Assembly: GCA_026419655.1 (NCBI GenBank)
Contig: JANZZA010000048.1
Span: 1 to 10,324, forward strand
From: Armatimonadota bacterium
Lineage (GTDB): Bacteria; Armatimonadota; Zipacnadia; Zipacnadales; FEN-943
Direction of reading: 5' to 3'
Length of the DNA: 10,324 bases
Of the stretch, positions 1 through 6,091 are shown piece by piece. Below the pieces are notes generated by a model. It worked only from the letters and a program-made list of their open reading frames with translations, ran no database searches and was not told the DNA's origin. The position numbers and the translations under genes are program-made. Position 1 is the stretch's first letter. Each line of letters begins with the position of its first letter.

Positions 1-62
1 GTTTCGCCGAAGCTGGAAGTTTGGTAATCTTTTCTCGTCCCGGCGCGGCAGGTGGTTAAGGC

Positions 63-1877
63 GTGTCTCAGCTGAAATCCGGTGCTCTTACGCCTGACCA
101 GGTGGTGCTGCTCTTCAAGGAGATGCGTCCCAACACGGACGTGGGGCTGCGCAATCGTGCGCTGGTAGCGCTTATCCTCGGCACCGGCCTGCGGATAAGC
201 GACGTTCTCGACCTCCCAGCCAGTAGTTTCCACCTCGCCGATGGCTACCTCACAGTGCCCCACAGGAGCGGCACGACCAGGAAGCTCCAGCTTCCTTCCT
301 TCTGCGTGCCACCGCTGAAAGCCTGGGCTCAGCGCTTGCGGGAGCTTGGCTTCCAGGAAGGCACGCCTTTCTTTGCTCCCTTGCGGAAAGGCCCCCATGG
401 CCGGAGAAAACAGCTCTCCACCCCCTTGGACGCATGGAGCATCCAGCAGTATCTGCGCAGGGTCGGCAAGCGGGCAGGTATACCTATCAAGGTCACTCCC
501 CACGTGCTTCGGGCTACCTTTGCCGTCTGGAAACTGCACGGCGGTTGCTCGCAAAAGGACCTGCAGCAACTGCTCGGCTGCCGCAGCCCTGTGACCGTCC
601 GCAAATATGAGGCTTTGGCCAAAGAGCGGGAATTCAGCCCCCAAGACTGGGGCGCAGCCCATACAAAGATCCGGGAACTGCAGCCCGCCCATTGGCCCAG
701 GCAGGAGACAAGAATCACTGACGTCGGCCAGAAACGGTGGGTGGGGCTTACGAAGAGCTGGTTCAGGTGTGCCGACAGGCGACGCGATGGTCCTCCACAG
801 GGGTACCAGCATTGGGCGCCTTTCCCATGTAGCTTCGTCGTGCGGCTCATCCACATCTTCACCAGGGCAGGAGAGAAGGTGCTCGATCCCTTTGCCGGTT
901 CCGGGACGACCCTCGTTGGTGCTGCTATGACCGGCCGCATCGGAATAGGGCTGGAAATTGACGAGAGATACGCCTGCGGTGCTCTCCTCTGGCTCGACCG
1001 CGTCCTCAAAAGCTCCCGAGTGAAGCACTATCCCCAGCTTTACCTGCACGATGCCCGCCGCCTCGATGAGCTTGACCTGCCCCAGATTGACTTCTGCCTT
1101 ACTTCACCGCCCTATTGGGGCATAACCGAAGGCTCTGTGCGGCGCAGTAAGCCTCCGGTCCGTGACGACCGGGCAATTGAGGACCTTCCGGACACGAGCC
1201 GCTCGGGACAGTCCGGGAGTACGCAGCCTGATGCTTCTGTGTTTTCTGTGAAAGCGACAGGGGAAGACCTTTCACGCCTGTGGGAGCTAGTGCCAGGAGT
1301 GGATCTGGTCCGGCACTGCTTGTTGAGCGAATCTGTGCTGCCAGCGACCCCACGTATACCCCCCTCCCATCTGCCTTCCAGCCCACGCGAAGCCCCTGAC
1401 CCTGAGCAAGTTCGTCTTCTGGCCGAAGACCTGTCTTGCGAACCACGAGGGTGGCCCATCGCCGACAGCGGCGAGGAGTCCTCGGACCATCCCAGGGCAC
1501 TTCTCACGGCTCCCGAAGGCCATCCCCTCGACCTGGCCCTCATACCCGACTACGACCAATACCTGGAGGAGCTTCACGGCATTTTCGCTAAAGTCCACGC
1601 CCTGCTAAAGCCAGGCGGATACGTGGTCCTTGTGGTGAGGAACCTTTACCGCTCCGCCACCCTGGCATCACGGCGCGGAGACAGCACGGAGCCTGACGAA
1701 GTCATTCCCCTTGCCTGGGACGTCCCCCGGCGACTGTCAGACCTTTTCCACCTGCGCCACGAGATGGTCTGGTGCAAAGACAGGCGCCGGTTGCCCTCAT
1801 TGGGCTGGCCAACGCGCTACATGGCCACTCCACTCCACGACTACTGCATAGTTATGCAGAAGCCCGCGGAAGCCTAG
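63..1877 (+). CDS. Tyrosine recombinase (catalytic domain only) fused to DNA methyltransferase
   Basis: The 604-aa product joins two DNA-acting enzymes. Residues about 8-190 form a tyrosine recombinase catalytic domain: Arg-I in GTGLRISD (R44), a likely beta-hairpin Lys (K74), the HxLR box (H147, R150) and nucleophile Y182. The usual second His/Trp of the LGH box is Cys (C173). The N-terminal core-binding domain of phage integrases is absent, as in FimB/FimE-type recombinases. Residues about 230-604 are an amino-methyltransferase: a motif-X-like WAPFP segment (251-255), SAM-binding DPFAGSGTT (275-283), acidic motif II (E298) and catalytic TSPPY (347-351), then PDYDQYL and KPGGY. The order X-I-IV differs from the common beta-class order IV-X-I. 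TSPPY favours N4-cytosine or N6-adenine methylation; the target is unknown. A low-complexity insert (about 358-492) splits motif IV from the rest. The GTG start follows AGGTGG (50-55), and an in-frame TAA at 57-59 excludes upstream extension. Confidence 0.88.
   Translation: MSQLKSGALTPDQVVLLFKEMRPNTDVGLRNRALVALILGTGLRISDVLDLPASSFHLADGYLTVPHRSGTTRKLQLPSFCVPPLKAWAQRLRELGFQEGTPFFAPLRKGPHGRRKQLSTPLDAWSIQQYLRRVGKRAGIPIKVTPHVLRATFAVWKLHGGCSQKDLQQLLGCRSPVTVRKYEALAKEREFSPQDWGAAHTKIRELQPAHWPRQETRITDVGQKRWVGLTKSWFRCADRRRDGPPQGYQHWAPFPCSFVVRLIHIFTRAGEKVLDPFAGSGTTLVGAAMTGRIGIGLEIDERYACGALLWLDRVLKSSRVKHYPQLYLHDARRLDELDLPQIDFCLTSPPYWGITEGSVRRSKPPVRDDRAIEDLPDTSRSGQSGSTQPDASVFSVKATGEDLSRLWELVPGVDLVRHCLLSESVLPATPRIPPSHLPSSPREAPDPEQVRLLAEDLSCEPRGWPIADSGEESSDHPRALLTAPEGHPLDLALIPDYDQYLEELHGIFAKVHALLKPGGYVVLVVRNLYRSATLASRRGDSTEPDEVIPLAWDVPRRLSDLFHLRHEMVWCKDRRRLPSLGWPTRYMATPLHDYCIVMQKPAEA
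1155..1216. repeat. Paired CCGG-type palindromes inside the methyltransferase insert
   Basis: Two hairpins sit side by side in the codons of the methyltransferase insert. The first is CCGGTC (1155-1160) with GACCGG (1167-1172) around a 6-nt loop. The second is CCGGAC (1188-1193) with GTCCGG (1211-1216), enclosing an inner CGAG (1195-1198) and CTCG (1202-1205) stem. They lie just downstream of the TSPPY codons, where the insert begins. This could be a captured palindromic element or simply chance in GC-rich DNA. Confidence 0.4.
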
Positions 1878-2099
1878 CCGCAACTCCCGGCTTGGCGGGG
1901 CACTTTCCTCCCACACGTCCTTAGGCCCGGAAGCAAAAGTACCCGAATTCGTCCCCAGGGACTGTATAGTGTGGGCACTTCCACAACACGGTACTTCGGC
2001 CACGCAGCCTCCTTGGCCATGTGAGCAACGCCACAACAGAGCTCGCCGATACGGGGCTCCGCCTAGCTGACCGGAGCAGGGGCACTGCAAAGTGGACGA

Positions 2100-2125
2100 C
2101 GGGCTGCTGGGCGTAGCAAAGCCCG
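2100..2125. terminator. Hairpin downstream of the fusion gene (weak terminator candidate)
   Basis: CGGGCTGCT (2100-2108) pairs with AGC-AA-AGCCCG (2115-2125), leaving a small A bulge and the loop GGGCGT. The roughly 9-bp GC-rich stem has no following T-run and lies about 220 nt past the stop codon, so termination is only one possibility. Confidence 0.25.
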
Positions 2126-2327
2126 CGGACGCCTGAGCCTCGCGTCGCCACACCACAGCCCCTCCCGCGCTTGTGCCCGCCCCCAGACTACCCATGGCTC
2201 TAGTGGCGAGAAAAGGCGCGGTGAGCCGTGCTTCACCTTCCCTTTTGCTCTCGCCACGTCCTGGCTGAACTGCACAAGGATCTATCTTCTAGCGGCGTCA
2301 TTTGGAGGACTTACTTCTCTCTTTCAC

Positions 2328-2344
2328 TAGGCTCCACTAGCCTA
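2328..2344. repeat. Short inverted repeat TAGGCT / AGCCTA
   Basis: Perfect 6-bp arms, TAGGCT (2328-2333) and AGCCTA (2339-2344), around the 5-nt loop CCACT. It lies at the edge where the sequence turns from GC-rich to AT-rich. It could be a protein-binding site or a weak hairpin; function unknown. Confidence 0.3.
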
Positions 2345-2461
2345 TGCAATCCATCACAAAAGCCAACAGGCTTGAGCGCGATACCCGCAGATAGTTAGGC
2401 AAAAGTGACGCTACGCCCCTTGCTATGCTCCTTCAATGCCATCATTGGTGCAAAGTAGGGC

Positions 2462-2491
2462 AAAATTCTTAAACATCGTAAGTAAAATTCT
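2462..2491. repeat. Two 8-bp direct repeats at 22-bp spacing
   Basis: AAAATTCT appears at 2462-2469 and again at 2484-2491. A period of about two helical turns puts both copies on the same DNA face, as in iterons or dimeric regulator sites. The second copy abuts the DnaA-like box. Short AT-rich words recur easily in such DNA. Confidence 0.35.
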
Positions 2492-2498
2492 ATCCACA
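2490..2498 (+). other. DnaA-box-like site CTATCCACA
   Basis: Eight of nine bases match the DnaA consensus TTATCCACA. It directly precedes the A/T stretch that includes the TATAAT hexamer. I found no second convincing box in the island. Confidence 0.35.
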
Positions 2499-2523
2499 AA
2501 TAGTGAACGAATTACATTATAAT
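2495..2523 (+). promoter_or_regulatory. Candidate promoter for the 2804-5536 gene set
   Basis: A perfect TATAAT hexamer lies at 2518-2523. At the normal 17-bp spacing, the -35 position (2495-2500) reads CACAAA, a poor match to TTGACA, so activity may need an activator or the assignment may be wrong. Transcription from here would give a leader of about 270 nt before the gene at 2804, and the DnaA-like box would overlap the -35 region. Confidence 0.35.
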
Positions 2524-2610
2524 ATACAAAGAATTAACTATATGCCTTAATAAGTCCAACATGCATAATCTAGACTTACAACTAGCAAATTATTACCCTC
2601 TGACCGTGCG

Positions 2611-2795
2611 CCGGGCCGACCCCTTAATAGGAACGGCACTGCGACGAGCCTGTGCGCGCCGCCGCCCCCTAAGGGCACACCGCACCGCGCCCCAACTGCC
2701 GAAGCTACCTTCGGCCGACCGGGGTGGGGCGATGGGAAACCGAGCCCTTTGGGCCATTACCTTCCGGCGCCGTCGCGGCAGCAACCAAAAGGAGG
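2611..2795 (+). promoter_or_regulatory. GC-rich, probably structured 5' leader
   Basis: Between the AT-rich island and the first gene of the set, the sequence becomes very GC-rich. It contains a perfect 7-bp hairpin, GCCGAAG (2698-2704) and CTTCGGC (2709-2715) with loop CTAC, plus short stems such as GCCC-TTT-GGGC and GCCG-TCG-CGGC. The leader ends at a strong RBS, AAGGAGG (2789-2795). No known riboswitch core was recognised. A 79-codon frame covers it but has no RBS and an implausible Arg-rich composition. Confidence 0.35.
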
Positions 2796-2803
2796 GTTGA
2801 AAA

Positions 2804-3964
2804 ATGAACGAGAAGAACGAGAAGACAGAACCCATTTGGCTTTTAGGCTCTACCCGTGAGAACAGCTCAATCCTGGGAGGCGCCCCTTACCACCAGACCT
2901 TTGCGCTTCCCTGGGACCTGCTCGCCTCTGAAGACTCCTGGGCTCCCGTACCTGCTCTGTGCCATATCACGACGCCCGAGTGGCTCCTCTACCACGACCG
3001 ATGGGGCGGTCTATGGTACTTTGGCGTCCCCTGTGGCGGCATAGTCGAGCGCAAAACCCATGGCATCTACGTCACCAGGCGCTTCTTATCACGCGACCAA
3101 GCTCCTCTCGACGACGCCGCCCGCCGCCGCATCCTTTCCACCTGGCTCTTTGCTGCCTTGGAGGCATTCTCTGACCCGCCCATTGACACGGACCTGGCCT
3201 GCCAAGCCCAAACCGTGATCTCCGTGACCCTCTCCCAACTCATCTGGCGAAAGCAAGAGGAAAACCAGTATCTGGACCTGCGCAACGCCCTGGCGGCCGA
3301 ATGGACGAGACTACATGGCCCCGACACCGCAAATGCCTCCCCCAACCCTTTGTGGCCCCTGGCGGACGTCCCTGAGCGGTCACTCTTTGCAGCCAGGCTC
3401 GTTCTCGAACTGTTCATGGACCTCCTCCCGCCTCATCCCACTCGTCCTTACGAAATGGCCGTCCGAATTGCACTGCTGGACAGGCTCGCCAGAGAAGACG
3501 CACCAGCCTGTACACTTTCAGAGTCCCTTCGCTACTACATTGGCGCCTACGCTCGACCAGTAATCAATGCGGCTAAGGCCTGGGCAGAGCGCGCCGCTTC
3601 CCTATCCCAGCCCAACACCTTTGCAGACGCCGAAGCAAACCCTTTCGCACGCCTGTTTCCCAACAGATTGGAGACAAACCACCCGCCCACTGTCCACGAT
3701 GAAACCGAAGACCTCCCACCCGACGAGTTCTTCGAACAACTCTTCAGCAGAAGGCCCGAAAAGGCGCAGGCCTGCCCAGAGATTCCACCCCCAAAGTTGC
3801 CACCACTAAAAGCCCACGACCACCCGCCCGGGGCGGGACAGCCCGACGACCACCAGCCGGGGAGCAGCCCGCACACACCCGACCCCTTCCAGAGGGACGC
3901 TGACTTGCGGCACCCGCCCGCTCCTAAGCCTCCGTCCCCCGACTCGCCCGAGCAGCCAGACTAG
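2804..3964 (+). CDS. Unknown 386-aa soluble protein with Pro-rich tail
   Basis: I do not recognise this family. The ATG is set by AAGGAGG at 2789-2795 (8-nt spacing), and the product starts with a charged run (MNEKNEK). No signal peptide or membrane segment is visible, so it is probably cytoplasmic. The first 100 residues are rich in Trp, Tyr and Gly (for example WGGLWYFGVPCGG), a compact beta-like fold by appearance. Residues about 105-265 look helical, with Leu/Ala-rich amphipathic stretches. From about residue 298 the chain becomes a roughly 90-residue disordered tail full of Pro, Asp and His (PPPKLPPLK, HPPAPKPPSP), which could bind partners. It heads a run of + strand genes, and the next small frame begins 3 nt after its stop, suggesting co-translation. 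Codon use is strongly C-ending. Confidence 0.8.
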   Translation: MNEKNEKTEPIWLLGSTRENSSILGGAPYHQTFALPWDLLASEDSWAPVPALCHITTPEWLLYHDRWGGLWYFGVPCGGIVERKTHGIYVTRRFLSRDQAPLDDAARRRILSTWLFAALEAFSDPPIDTDLACQAQTVISVTLSQLIWRKQEENQYLDLRNALAAEWTRLHGPDTANASPNPLWPLADVPERSLFAARLVLELFMDLLPPHPTRPYEMAVRIALLDRLAREDAPACTLSESLRYYIGAYARPVINAAKAWAERAASLSQPNTFADAEANPFARLFPNRLETNHPPTVHDETEDLPPDEFFEQLFSRRPEKAQACPEIPPPKLPPLKAHDHPPGAGQPDDHQPGSSPHTPDPFQRDADLRHPPAPKPPSPDSPEQPD

Positions 3965-3967
3965 CCA

Positions 3968-4117
3968 GTGAGGGAGAAAAATGAAGCTCAACAAAACCAC
4001 AAAAAAATCCTTCTCTTCACACCTGCAGGCATCTTCACCCTGCTTGCCCCTGCGGCAGTCCTACTGTCGCTCCGCCAGAGCCTTAACCATGCCTACCCTT
4101 CCCAGCGCCCACCTTAG
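3968..4117 (+). CDS. Small single-pass membrane protein (49 aa), start uncertain
   Basis: This short frame encodes a charged N-terminus (REKNEAQQNHKK), a membrane segment at about residues 14-35 (ILLFTPAGIFTLLAPAAVLLSL) and a polar tail. Its GTG start lies 3 nt after the upstream TAG and has no RBS of its own, so it would depend on reinitiation. A better-placed ATG at 3981 (after GGGAG, 3972-3976) opens a different frame that gives a Ser/Arg-rich shadow. That frame meets this one across a run of seven A (4001-4007), so a -1 slip there would give MKLNKTTKK joined to the same membrane segment. Either start is possible. The hydrophobic segment and the neighbouring tiny membrane genes argue that it is real. 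Confidence 0.5.
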   Translation: MREKNEAQQNHKKILLFTPAGIFTLLAPAAVLLSLRQSLNHAYPSQRPP

Positions 4118-4302
4118 ACCCCTTCTGCCCGCACGCCCTACCTGCTTTCTCAGCCACCGTCTGCCGCGCTCCAACTGCGTCCGACGAACCAGACAACGAA
4201 GCGACGGCGCCGAGCCCGCACCCTCTCCACAGCAACCCATGCCGCCCGCCAAGGCCGCCGGTAGTTGACAAGCACACAAACAGCAAAAGGAGGTGAATAC
4301 CC

Positions 4303-4443
4303 GTGGGATGCTTGCTTCTCTGGAGAACCTTCGTCGGGCTAACTATAACTCTAACTCTCCTCGCAACGGGGCACCCTTTCCTTGCCCTTCTGGCCCTCCT
4401 TGCCACGCTGCGCTGGATAGCCACTGGACTCGTCGGCTGGTGA
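4303..4443 (+). CDS. Small two-segment membrane protein (46 aa)
   Basis: The GTG start lies 9 nt after a near-perfect RBS (AGGAGG, 4288-4293, within AAGGAGGTGA). The product is almost wholly hydrophobic: a first segment at about residues 3-22 (LLLWRTFVGLTITLTLLATG) and a second at about 25-43 (PFLALLALLATLRW), with a His-Pro turn between them, so it should form a membrane hairpin. No family is recognised. The overlapping GTG inside the RBS (4293) opens another frame with a Ser/Pro/Arg-rich shadow product and is not preferred. Its size and topology echo the 67-aa protein encoded downstream. Confidence 0.6.
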   Translation: MGCLLLWRTFVGLTITLTLLATGHPFLALLALLATLRWIATGLVGW

Positions 4444-4458
4444 GACACCCCAGCCAAG

Positions 4459-4477
4459 CGGCAGGATCCACCTGCCG
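4459..4477. repeat. 7-bp inverted repeat between two small genes
   Basis: CGGCAGG (4459-4465) and CCTGCCG (4471-4477) form a perfect stem with the 5-nt loop ATCCA. It lies in the 131-nt spacer between the 46-aa and 234-aa genes. There is no T-run, so it may modulate mRNA processing or attenuation rather than terminate. Confidence 0.35.
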
Positions 4478-4574
4478 ACTGTGCTTAGCCCGAACCAGCC
4501 CGCGAGGGTCAGACACCTTCGCCGGGCGCTCAGCGAACACCGCGTGACAAAACCTGAAAGGAGGTGAATGCATC

Positions 4575-5279
4575 ATGCGGTCAAACGATGGATGGCCAGT
4601 TAACACACTAACCCAAGAGCTTGTCAGAGACACAGCTTACGGCTGTCTTTTTCTCTGGGGCATCTGGCTCATTTTTGCCGCCATTGTGGCCTACTGTGAC
4701 ACCATCTGGTTCAAAGAAACGATGGCAGACGACCACATGGTCATTGCCCACTGGCTCCAGTGGCCTACCCCCTCTGGCCTCACCGTCCGCCAGCGTTTCT
4801 ACCAGCTATTCGCCTACTACTGGCACAAACCAAAGATGATTAACGCAAAACGTTTCAGCCAGGGAGCACTACAGAGCGACGCCCTGTCAATCGTGCCCCC
4901 ATCTACAAGCGCTATCAACTACGACATCTATCCAGCCCCGGTCGCTTGCCTGGAACTCAGATTGTGGGACGTAGAGGCCGACGTGGACCCCGATGCTGAT
5001 CGGGCCGAACAAATAATCTTCTCCGTTTCCTATGACCCGCAAACCCTCCTTCCCATCGCCGACCCCACCTACTGGGGCGCCGTCCAGTACGCCTACTACA
5101 TCTGGCCCTACAGGAAGATCGCACCCTTCCCGCTCTTGCAAAAGATTGACTACCAGCTCAACGAGCACAAAGCCCGCTGGCTTATCAACTTCTACCATGG
5201 CGGGGCCCCATACGACTCCGTGCCCGTCCCTCCGGACCCGGGCGACCAGCTCGCCAACTACAGGAAGCCTAGGCGCTGA
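4575..5279 (+). CDS. Unknown 234-aa single-pass membrane protein
   Basis: The ATG follows AGGAGG (4559-4564, within AAGGAGGTGA) at 10 nt. One membrane segment is visible at about residues 26-46 (LFLWGIWLIFAAIVAYC), near the N-terminus and not followed by a clear cleavage site, so it is likely an anchor with one large domain of about 185 residues. That domain is rich in Tyr, Trp and Pro (FAYYWHKP, YAYYIWPYRK, INFYHGGAPYD) and has an acidic patch around residues 133-143 (DVEADVDPDADRAE). The tail ends in basic residues (NYRKPRR). No family is recognised. Its neighbours are also small membrane proteins, so a shared membrane complex is plausible but unproven. Confidence 0.75.
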   Translation: MRSNDGWPVNTLTQELVRDTAYGCLFLWGIWLIFAAIVAYCDTIWFKETMADDHMVIAHWLQWPTPSGLTVRQRFYQLFAYYWHKPKMINAKRFSQGALQSDALSIVPPSTSAINYDIYPAPVACLELRLWDVEADVDPDADRAEQIIFSVSYDPQTLLPIADPTYWGAVQYAYYIWPYRKIAPFPLLQKIDYQLNEHKARWLINFYHGGAPYDSVPVPPDPGDQLANYRKPRR

Positions 5280-5332
5280 GTCGCCGCTGACCGATGAGGT
5301 TTCCGAAGGCTCCCAAAAAGGAGGTGAAACCA

Positions 5333-5536
5333 ATGTCCGCTTGCTCACTGGGCTCCTTCTTGGAAAGCGCCTGCACACTACTGTCGTTCCTGGCGGTGGC
5401 AAACGTAGTCGAGTGGATTCTGGAGAAAACTGGAAGCCATTTCCTTTCCGGCTTCGTGGGAATGGCCATCTTCCCGATCGTGTACGCCTTCCTTTACTAC
5501 ACGTTTTTCCTCGGCGACATCTGCGCAAAGAGCTAA
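5333..5536 (+). CDS. Small membrane protein with two hydrophobic segments (67 aa)
   Basis: The start is fixed by AGGAGG (5319-5324, within AAGGAGGTGA), 8 nt before ATG 5333. The frame is open back to an ATG at 5294, but that earlier ATG has no RBS and would be translated through the RBS. The product has hydrophobic segments at about residues 9-24 (FLESACTLLSFLAVAN) and 33-58 (FLSGFVGMAIFPIVYAFLYYTFFL), with a charged EWILEKTG turn between. It resembles small holin-like or subunit-type membrane proteins only in size and topology; no family match is claimed. It closes the run of closely spaced genes beginning at 2804. Confidence 0.68.
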   Translation: MSACSLGSFLESACTLLSFLAVANVVEWILEKTGSHFLSGFVGMAIFPIVYAFLYYTFFLGDICAKS

Positions 5537-5850
5537 CCATGACACCAGAAAAGTGCCGTCAACTTTTTCTCAAGGAGTGGTGGGGCGCCGCCCGTGGTCC
5601 AGGGCATCCAGGTGCATCTCATCGGATTAACGCCGCAGCGCCGCACATATCCAGCACTGCTGGGGCCTATCAGGCTCCTGGCGCTTCAGACCTGACGCCC
5701 GTCACTGATACCGCCTGCCGCCTGATGGTATCGTCCGTTCTGGCCTGCAGTTCTTCCACAAATTGCCACAAAGCAGCCGGGTGGCTGCGCAGAGGCAGGA
5801 AGAGTTTCAGACCACGCACTATGCGACAAACCTTTTCCGGGTTTTTCTTC

Positions 5851-5973
5851 GGAGACTGTTGCAAAACTCGCCTGGACGCGGCTTCCAGCCCGTCAAAGGC
5901 ACACACTTACGCCGGCAACTTGTACTCCGCAGATGCGGCTCGCCCGCGAAAACAAGGTCTTGCAACAGTCACC
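5851..5973. mobile_element. 123-bp segment with 14-bp terminal inverted repeats (MITE-like candidate)
   Basis: The ends read GGAGACTGTTGCAA (5851-5864) and, on the other strand, GGTGACTGTTGCAA (complement of 5960-5973): 13 of 14 bases are identical and both start with GG. The CTGTTGCAA core followed by A-rich sequence is the hallmark of IS6-family terminal repeats (IS26, IS257). No transposase fits in 123 bp, so it would be a non-autonomous remnant or miniature element. No 8-bp target duplication is seen; only TTC flanks both sides. A long-range RNA stem is the alternative. Confidence 0.4.
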
Positions 5974-5984
5974 TTCGAGAAAAC

Positions 5985-6013
5985 GGGCTGCGCTTTCCTT
6001 CGACGCGTAGCCC
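5985..6013. repeat. 9-bp hairpin next to the 123-bp inverted-repeat segment
   Basis: GGGCTGCGC (5985-5993) pairs with GCGTAGCCC (6005-6013), eight Watson-Crick pairs plus one G-T, around an 11-nt loop. There is no T-run. It starts 12 nt after the 123-bp segment ends and may belong to the same structured region. Confidence 0.4.
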
Positions 6014-6091
6014 CGGGATCACAGAGCACGCTGACAAAGCATAACAACCCTCGCAGCCCGCCGTGATACCAAACCCTGAAAAACGCCTGCA

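Larger units (their letters stand above)
1878..2439. other. Non-coding stretch after the fusion gene
   Basis: About 560 bases with no reading frame that has a start, an RBS and plausible protein composition. The open frames on both strands are short, Arg/Ser/Pro-rich and lack ribosome binding sites. A short GTG frame at about 2020-2120 also lacks an RBS. There are two inverted repeats, listed separately (2100-2125 and 2328-2344). I cannot exclude a decayed gene remnant. Confidence 0.5.
2440..2610. other. AT-rich island with DnaA-box-like site (possible origin or promoter region)
   Basis: This is by far the most AT-rich part of the window, falling abruptly between GC-rich sequences. It contains CTATCCACA (2490-2498), one mismatch from the DnaA box TTATCCACA, then a long A/T stretch (about 2510-2560) that would melt easily. 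The 8-mer AAAATTCT occurs twice, at 2462-2469 and 2484-2491, a 22-bp period typical of iterons. A DnaA site, a melting region and iteron-like repeats suggest a replication origin, but a single box and two short repeats are thin evidence and no Rep protein is recognised nearby. A horizontally acquired promoter region is the main alternative. Confidence 0.35.

Noticed and set aside
1..27. End of an upstream gene (a frame ending at TAA 25-27)
   Set aside because: Only eight codons are visible, other frames are also open, and no protein can be recognised.
329..1009. 226-codon minus-strand frame opposite the recombinase domain
   Set aside because: Antisense shadow of the recombinase and methyltransferase motifs; no independent support.
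1860..2139. 11-bp direct repeat AAGCCCGCGGA at 1860 and 2119, the second also followed by a KPADA-stop-like reading
   Set aside because: Considered as a remnant of a duplicated methyltransferase end, but 11-bp matches are expected by chance in 10 kb of GC-rich DNA and the flanks do not extend the match.
2505..2535. A dif/Xer-like site in the AT-rich island
   Set aside because: The TATAAT-centred sequence superficially resembles a dif core, but the flanking arms do not match XerC and XerD half-site consensus.
2561..2800. 79-codon ATG frame covering the GC-rich leader
   Set aside because: No RBS before the ATG, an Arg/Ala-rich composition typical of chance frames, and it runs through the RBS of the next gene. 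A leader peptide is not excluded.
5670..5906. 78-codon minus-strand frame with balanced amino-acid composition
   Set aside because: The GTG directly follows an in-frame stop, there is no RBS, and competing frames look equally good. Kept only as a possible pseudogene fragment.
5032..6066. 344-codon + frame spanning two real genes and the gap
   Set aside because: It overlaps the 234-aa and 67-aa genes in another frame, and its first part is Ser/Thr/Pro-rich, as expected of a shadow. Only the part from ATG 5539 could be a gene, and that start lacks an RBS.
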